In this document: in pieces, positions 57,446 to 64,000 of the stretch
Layout of the letters: each line of letters opens with the position of its first letter
Position numbering within the stretch: position 1 is the stretch's first letter
NCBI GenBank assembly: GCA_002900995.3
Contig: CM035307.1
Location: 4,305,105-4,369,104 of the forward strand
DNA length: 64,000 nt
Reading direction: 5' to 3'
DNA from: Ganoderma boninense
Lineage: Eukaryota; Basidiomycota; Agaricomycetes; Polyporales; Polyporaceae
Notes under the pieces: generated by a model
The model's input: only the letters and a program-made list of their open reading frames with translations
Told to the model about the DNA's origin: nothing
Database searches by the model: none
Translations under genes and position numbers: made by a program

Positions 57446-60400
57446 ATGGTAGATAGTGGAGCTACTACTAAGTTTTTACATAGACGGTTCATAGAGAAGA
57501 ACCAGGTTACGACGAGGAAGTTGGCAAGGCCAATTCCCCTGTACAACATAGATGGTACCGAGAACCGTGATGGAATGATCACGGAGGTCGCCATGTTGGA
57601 TATGGTGATTGGAGACCACCAGGAGAAGGTGGTGTTTGTGGTGACAGACATAGGAGAAGAGGATGTGATCATTGGCCTGGACTGGCTGCGCGAACACAAC
57701 CCTGAAGTAGATTGGGAACGTGGCTCGCTACGCCTATCGAGATGTCCAGAGGCATGTCCGGCTCATCGGAAGGCATCCAAACCTGTTGAAACCAAAGCGC
57801 GTGATACGGAGGTACGGCTTACGGCGCGCAATGGTTCTCGACGGGTGCGGAAGGCAAAGATGATGGGTAGGATATGCACGGCCATAATGGTCGAGGAGGC
57901 AGGAGGAAGATAGGCCTCCACCACCAGGTTTCTGCCGGAATGGGATGGCACCTGAGGAGTCTCTTCTCAAATGCACTGGAAGAGGACGAGACTTTGAGGT
58001 ACCCCTAAGATCTTGTGTCGGCGAGCTACACCTACTCTCAAACAGCTCGCTAAACAAAGAGTACCAGAAGAAGGAAGTCCGTCCTGTCGAAGAGATTGTA
58101 CCTCCCCAGTACCACGAGTATCTGCGTGTGTTCTCGAAAGAGGCGTCCGAACGTCTACCTGAGCACGGACCCTACGACCACGCTATAGAACTCGTACCAG
58201 ATGCTAGGATGTTCCATTCCAAGGTGTACCCCCTGTCGCCCAGCGAGCAGGTTGAGCTTGACAAGTTCCTTAGCGAGAACTTGGCCAAAAGATATATTCA
58301 AGAGTCGAAGTCACCGATGTCGTCACCATTCTTCTTCGTTAAAAAGAAGGATGGCAGCCTACGTCCTGTACAGGACTACCGGCGATTGAACGACATCACC
58401 ATTAAGAACCGATACCCACTACGTTGGTGTCGGACTTGATGGATCGACTCAAGAGGGCCAAGTACTTTACAAAGCTTGACATCCGTTGGGGGTACAACAA
58501 TGTGCGGATTAAGACCGGTGATGAATGGAAGGCTGCCTTTGTTACCAATCGCGGACTGTTTGAACCGAATGTAATGTACTTCGGACTGGCTAACTCACCC
58601 AGTACATTCTCTGCGCTCATGAACGACATCTTCAAGGACCTCATCATACTCGGCAAAATCACTATCTACCTCGACGACATCCTCATATTCACCAACGACA
58701 TCGAGGAACACCGCACTTTGGTGTGTGAGATCCTGAAGCATCTGGCGGAGCACTACCTGTTCTGCAAGCCAGAGAAGTGCAAATTCGAACAGCCTAAGGT
58801 TGAGTACCTAGATGTGCTCATCTCGGAGAACCGTGTGGAGATGGACCCAGTGAAGGTCAGGGGTATCGCAGAATGGCCTGTCCCTCAGAACGCCTCAGAT
58901 GTACGGAAGTTCCGCGGTTTCGCGAATTTCTACAGGTGGTTCATTAAGGACTTCAGCGCAGTATGCAAACCCCTCGACCGTCTCACGGGTAGCGCTCCCT
59001 GGCAATGGGGTGCCGAAGAGCAATCAGCATTCGACGAGCTCAAACGTTGTTTCACTGAAAGCCCTGTCCTGAGCATGTATGACCCAGACCGCAAAACCCG
59101 CATTGAAGTCGATGCATCCGGGTATGCTACCGGTGCGGTTCTGTCCCAGGAGGGGGAGGACGGCAAATGGCACCCTGTGGCTTTCTACTCTGAGTCAATG
59201 AGCGATGCGGAACGCAACTACGAGATCTATGACAAGGAGATGCTCGCCATCATCCGTGCCCTGCAGGCCTGGCGCCACTACCTCGAGGGTCTTCCCAGTG
59301 TGTTCGAGATCCAGTCGGACCACAAGAACCTCGAGTACTGGAAAGCCGCGCAAAACCTCACACGCAGGCAGGCACGATGGGCTCTCTATCTGTCACGGTT
59401 CGACTTTGTCATTGCACACAAGCCAGGCACCTCCAATGGTAGGGCAGACGCGCTGTCGCGCAGGCCTGATCACCAGAAGGACGATGCCGATGACAACCTG
59501 AACCGAGTCATGTTGCAACCCGATCGCTTCCGAGTACTGGCAGCCAAGAGAGGGCACATGTCAGTGGTACCAGAAAAGGCACTGCTCCGCCGCATTCGAG
59601 AATGTGGAGAGCGTGAGCAGGAGGTCGCAGAGGCACTCAGCAAGCTCGATAAGCTAGGGCCAGCACGTCTACAGAACGATTTGGTGGACTGGAACACAGA
59701 AACAAGGCCTGCTGCTCTCTACCGCGGCCCCGAGTTTATGTCCCCAAAAGACGACGCGCTCCCGAGCAGAGATAGTACGCATTCACCACGACCTCCGCCT
59801 GCTGAACACCCTGGCCAGGCAAAGACGGTGGGAGTTTGGTTACACGGAACTACTGGTGGGCCGGGCATGGCAAAGTTCATTAAGGATTACGTTGAGACCT
59901 GCGACACTTGTCGCCGTGGCAAAGACTTCACATGCGAAGCCACATGGTCCCTTCAACCCAACGAGATCCCGGACGGCCCAGGCCAGGTAGTTACCTGTGA
60001 CTTCATCACTGGACTGCCGGAGGTGGACAGATACAACGCGCTCCAGCTTATTGCTGATCGGCATGGAAAGATGATTCACCTTTTCCATGCACTGAGGAGA
60101 TCGACACGGAAGGGACTGCAGACAACTTCATTAGAGAATGGTTCCGCCTACATGGACTCCCACGAAAGATCATCTCTGATCGGGGGCCCCAGTTCTCTAG
60201 CAAGCTCTTCCGTGCAATCCTTAAAGGCTCCTCGACATAGAAAGCGCGTTGTCCACAGCCTACCACCCGCAGACGGATGGACAGTCGGAGCGATGGAACC
60301 AGGAGATAGAGGCGTACCTACGGATGTACTGCTCAAGGCGCCGCGACGATTGGGTCAAGTGGCTACCAACAGCAGAGTACTGCTTTAACTCGCGCGTACA

Positions 60401-61070
60401 TTCATCCACAGGGTACTCGCCGTTTTACCTCATGTACGGCTATGAACCTCAGTTCCACGTTCCGATGCTATCCACCACGGTGCCTACGGCGGATGAACGA
60501 AGAGAGGAGTTGCGGCAGGCAAGGGAGGATGCGACCTCAGCCTTAACCCTGGCAGCAGAGCGGATGAAGGAGTACTACGATCGCTATGTCTCCGCTGCCC
60601 CAGAGTTCAAGGAGGGTCAGAAGGTGTGGCTCGACACGAGGAATTTCCGTGTCCCAGGAGTCTCTCGGAAACTGGTGGACCGGTACACTGGCCCGTACCC
60701 TGTCAAGCGCAAGGTGGGCAACTTGGCTTACGAGCTCAAGCTCCCCAAAGACATGGGGCTTCACCCGGTGTTCCATGTGATGCTCCTACACCCGCACAAA
60801 GAAAGCCAACTTCCCAGTCGGCATCCCCCTGAACCTGCAGCTCTCGAAGTGGAAGGAGAGGAAGAGTACAAAGTAGAGGAAGTGTTAGAGTCGTGTCGGT
60901 ATGGGTAGTGGAAGAAACTGCAGTATCTTGTTCACTGGAAGGGCTGGGGCCCTGAACATGATAGCTGGGAAGACGTGTCGGATCTAGCAAATGCACCAAA
61001 AGTGCTTCAAAAGTTTCATTCGACACATCCCGACACTCCTGGCCCCCTCAACAAGAAGACTCAATCATGA
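57446..61070 (+). pseudogene. pol of the Gypsy element, frame-broken
   Basis: Protease motif MVDSGATTKF and DVIIGLDWL at 57446-57700. Reverse transcriptase begins near 58080 ([20 protein letters not shown]), then a frame break near 58423 leads to TKLDIRWGYNNVRIK and YLDDILIF. RNase H has DASGYATGAVLSQ near 59110. Integrase follows with a zinc-binding CDTCRRGKDF near 59905, broken near 59750-59850 and 60100-60250, then YHPQTDGQSERWNQEI. After a stop at 60906 comes a chromodomain (YLVHWKGWGPEHDSWED) ending at about 61070. At least four breaks make it non-functional. Confidence 0.88.
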
Positions 61071-61082
61071 GGACACGATCCT

Positions 61083-61096
61083 TAGGAGGGGGGTAT
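61083..61096 (+). other. Polypurine tract of the Gypsy element
   Basis: TTAGGAGGGGGGTA immediately upstream of the 3' LTR, the usual plus-strand primer site. Confidence 0.75.
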
Positions 61097-61545
61097 TGTC
61101 ATGAACGGCACGCTCGACACCTACCCCGGTGTCTCTCTTTCCCTTTTTGGACTGTTTGCCTCCTGCGTCGTCCTTATTGTCCTCCATTGTTTAGCAAACC
61201 CGTCCCTTGTTCTCGCAGTACAATAACTCCTGTTACCCATTGTTCCCGTCGTCATTGTACTACATATTATTGTTCTTCCACTGGTTCCCGTGTCCATAGT
61301 TACCTATTGTCCCCGGTTCCCATTGTCTGTTACATGTATATAAGACCTGTACTTTGCTACCTAGAGACCTCAGTTTCGACCTCTTGTCTCCAGGTAAGCC
61401 TCGCTGTATTCTCGCTCGTTAGTTACTTGCTCAATACATCTTGTCTCCAGCCTGACTGTCGAGCCCTGCTCCGCTCTTGCTGCACAAGTGCTCGTCGAGG
61501 CCCTTGCTCGTCTCGTAAGCCTCCTCCCTGATCTTACTGGACAGC
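61097..61545 (+). repeat. 3' LTR of the Gypsy element, end missing
   Basis: Starts TGTCATGAACGG and matches the 5' LTR for 449 bp to GACAGC. The last 11 bases of the 5' LTR (CAGTCGTAACA) are absent. The sequence instead switches to a different LTR that begins TGTTACG. Confidence 0.85.
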
Positions 61546-62049
61546 TGTTACGTCCTTAACCTAGTGGACTTACAGTTCAATAGGTTAGGCCGTTTAGACC
61601 AAAGACTAGTGACTGACTAGAGTTTGGATACTAGACTTGTTAGGTCTAGAGGACGTAGGGGTATGAAGGTACTGCTCGCAGAGCAGTAGCTGGATAGACA
61701 AGAGACTGAAAACTGGGGGGTCACTGCTGAGGTGTCGCCCCTTATATACATGTAGGACCCTAAGGTTTCAGGCTATGTATGTAGTGACTGTAGCTATAGG
61801 TTCAGGGCTATGGGCTGCGGACTGCAGGCTGTGGACTGCGCACTGCGGACTGTGGGCTGCGGACTGCGGGCTGTGGACTGCGGGCTGTGGACTGTGTACT
61901 GTGATCTATGTACTTGGTTACTGTGGGCTGTGGTCCCTGTGCTGTATCCTGAGTGCTATGTACGTGGTTACTCCTTAAGGTAATAGATCTTTAGTAATGA
62001 AAGGAAAAAGTATAGATGTAGTAAGCCTGCTTACTATGCATTCGTAACA
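61546..62049 (-). repeat. LTR of a second retroelement (minus-strand orientation)
   Basis: 504 bp bounded by TGTTACG and CGTAACA, perfect 7-bp inverted ends of TG...CA type. The adjacent sequence at 62050 is pyrimidine-rich (TTACCCCCCTCTCCCC). On the minus strand that is a polypurine tract, so this is the 3' LTR of an element that reads right to left. Confidence 0.75.
61800..61912. repeat. Degenerate tandem repeat of about 7-8 bp
   Basis: Units like GGCTGCGGACTGC and GGCTGTGGACTG recur about a dozen times inside the LTR of the second element. Confidence 0.85.
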
Positions 62050-62243
62050 TTACCCCCCTCTCCCCCTGCAAGGTTGTCCTCAACCGTTGACTCAAACCTT
62101 TTGCATAGCCATCGTATACCCGCTTTATACTGAAGACTGGCATCTTTTAGGTAGTTTTTGTAGATAATGATGTCTTTGAGGTGTCCCCTCCAGTGCCTGT
62201 CTTCTGGTAGGTTACGATTCAGGTGGTATAGTGCATAGAGTCG

Positions 62244-64000
62244 TCATGAGGGTTGTGGACTAGTGAGGGAGTAGACTAGGCCATCGAGTGCCCTGGATGG
62301 GAAGTCCAATATCAGGACTTGCTTGTCCGTTCGTCGTACGACCCAGTAGTCGAGTAGGTTGCAAGCAGCGAGTGCACCTGGATCTTCACAGTTCCTGTCG
62401 AGGTAGGCATCAATGTTATATGCCAGTTTCTCCATTTCGTGAAGCTCGGCGATGTCGTCAATGACTATGTCTGTGATTCTTTCCCAGTGCGGTTGTCGGA
62501 TTTGGTTTTCTATGAGTATCATCATTGCTTTAACGATGTCGTCCGCTGAGACCCCGTTCTTGAGTTCATCCCATCGTTCGACGTTTGTTGGGGATTCATC
62601 GATGTTGATACGGTAGGGCACATTGAATCGGAATTCTTGCTGTTCTGGTTTGACCAGTACAGAGGGGATGTTCGCCCATCGGGCAAGGCTGTCATAGATT
62701 ACAAGTTTTGCTCGGTGTTCGAGTTCCGGGTGGTGTCTGCAGTATGGGATTTCATCCAATAGTTCTTGGACTCGTCCGGGGGCCCATTCGGGAGGGAATC
62801 CGTCCATGTGGACGTAAACCATGGATCCATCAGGTTTCTTCCGCACTATTCTCCATGGCCAGGCTCCGTGGGAGATGAAGTGGCCTTGTTGTCCAATAGG
62901 GTATCCCCATTAGGTTTGTGGTCTCGAATCGAGAGGTTCGACTTGTGAGTCTGCTTGAGATCGAGAGTAGTCGAAACACCTGTACATATGGCTATTCGGG
63001 TTGTCTGGGGATATGGGATAGGAAAAGTCGCTTGCGTACGAGCCTTCCGGACTCGAGACGAGTGGGGTAGGTTTGAGATAAGGCATTGGAGAGTCCGGAT
63101 CGTTTAGAGATATGAGGAGGTCTTCGCTGGACGACAACGTTGTAGTGCTTAGGCTACTGGAGTCGGTTCGTCGAGCTAGTAGTTCAGCCACATATGTCTC
63201 CCAATCCTGTTCCGTTGAGGAATCTGGGTCCTTGACGTCCTGAGGGACGTTGTCCCTTTCCGGTTTGTCTCCTCGTGTTGCACATTCCAATTGTTCTATC
63301 ATTTCCTCAACTGTGACAGTGTGTTCTTCGGCTGGTGATGGGAGAGGTGGAGGTGGATTATGTTCTTTGATGATCTCGATGAATGTGGGTTCTGCTAGGA
63401 AATGGCTCTCCATCGGCACTGCGACCAGAGTTAGGGATGGATCGATGCACGTGGTGGATGGTCCTTCATGTGGAGAGATAGGTCCCGTACTGAGTCTGGC
63501 TGGCTCAGGTAGGGGTTGTTGTTTGGTGTTCGGGTTGTGTTGGTTTCTGTGAGGAAGGAGGTCCCAAAGAGCGTGAGCCCACCTCCCGGTGCTGATGACT
63601 CGGTTCATCAACTGTGTTGTGGCCGTAATGCATTCATTGTAGGCTGCTTCAGCTGACAGGAGTGCTGCAGCCTTGTTATTGGTCGGTGCTGTCGATTCCA
63701 GGATGTAGTTCATGACTTTGTGGTGCATTATGGCCATCTTCCCGTAGGAGCGGTAGATTTCGATATAGACTTCGGCATAGGGGATTTCGGTTGTGCGAAG
63801 TCGTACATGGTTTTGGAGGTCGGGGTGCAGGAGCACCCATCCGATCCGGTCGGACAGGGTTCCATCAGGATAGATAGAGGCGGCGGTTCGAGGGAGGTGA
63901 TCATAGTTGACCACACATCTCTCTTTGATGAACTGGGGAACGGGGTGACGGACTTTCGCGCCTTCCTGAGGACGAGCCGTCGGCTGGTTGCGGTGGTTAG
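62244..64000 (-). CDS. Long ORF next to the 3' LTR of the second retroelement, one in-frame stop, 5' end outside the window
   Basis: Reading right to left, one frame runs from the window edge to the stop at 62244. It is interrupted only by a single TAA at 62910-62912. The upstream part (about 360 codons) has RIGWVLLHPDLQNHV, GRWAHALWDLLPH, then a Pro/Ser/Glu-rich acidic linker. The downstream part (about 220 codons, GYPIGQQGHFISHG, then DGSMVYVHMDGFPPEW, ending LDFPSRALDGLVYSL) looks globular. I recognise no gag, pol or envelope domain. From its place just upstream of the 3' LTR, it is probably a third ORF of the element. Function unknown. Confidence 0.6.

Larger units (their letters stand above)
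55006..61545 (+). mobile_element. Ty3/Gypsy chromodomain LTR retrotransposon, decayed
   Basis: Two LTRs flank gag and pol in the order protease, reverse transcriptase, RNase H, integrase, chromodomain, as in fungal chromoviruses. The two 449-bp LTR portions differ at about ten positions, so the insertion is not brand new. Several frameshifts and stops interrupt gag and pol, so this copy is not autonomous. A second element has inserted at its right end. Confidence 0.92.
61546..64000 (-). mobile_element. Second LTR retroelement, truncated by the window edge
   Basis: Consists of the 3' LTR (61546-62049), a polypurine tract and a long frame (62244 to the edge). It has inserted into the last bases of the Gypsy 3' LTR. 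No pol is visible within the window. Confidence 0.7.

Noticed and set aside
61775..61978. 67-codon plus-strand frame rich in Cys, Trp and Leu
   Set aside because: It is a translation of the degenerate 7-8 bp tandem repeat in the LTR.

Overview
This window is a basidiomycete nuclear scaffold, most likely from a wood-decay Agaricomycete such as a polypore. Genes are broken by many 45-75 bp introns. The proteins include two laccases, an AA9 lytic polysaccharide monooxygenase, a GH79 glycosidase and a DUF6593 protein. The transposons (Plavaka type and chromodomain Gypsy) are also typical of Agaricomycetes. The species is an inference.

Layout. 0-10.5 kb: laccase 1 (minus), an 81-residue secreted protein (plus) and a salicylate-hydroxylase-like FAD monooxygenase (minus). 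13-16 kb: a divergent housekeeping pair, HAP5/NF-YC (minus) and RVB1/pontin (plus), sharing a 252 bp promoter. 18-28 kb: a DUF6593 protein, the AA9 LPMO and a membrane-anchored GH79, all plus. 28.8-30.4 kb: a decayed LRR-like gene. 31.3-33.3 kb: laccase 2. 34-36.6 kb: an S10 serine carboxypeptidase with about 16 exons. 37.6-42.8 kb: an F-box gene, a disordered hypothetical protein and a His-rich secreted protein. Long gene-free stretches separate these genes.

From 44 kb on, mobile DNA dominates. An apparently intact Plavaka-type transposon (about 44.33-50.92 kb) carries a 984-residue transposase and a divergently transcribed DUF6532 protein. It is bounded by short inverted repeats and has helically spaced TCAGAC motifs near its left end. 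A foldback/MITE-like element follows (about 51.9-52.26 kb), then a broken F-box gene cut by a 100-N assembly gap, a methionine-synthase-like fragment and LTR-like debris. The last part is a decayed chromodomain Gypsy element (55.0-61.5 kb). A second LTR element on the opposite strand has landed in the end of its 3' LTR and runs off the right edge.

How the genes fit together: the two laccases, LPMO, GH79 and perhaps the monooxygenase suit secreted attack on plant cell wall and handling of the aromatic products. Nothing here shows that they are co-regulated. Several otherwise convincing genes carry one-base frame breaks, often in homopolymers. The sequence may contain uncorrected indels, so these genes should not be written off as dead on this evidence.
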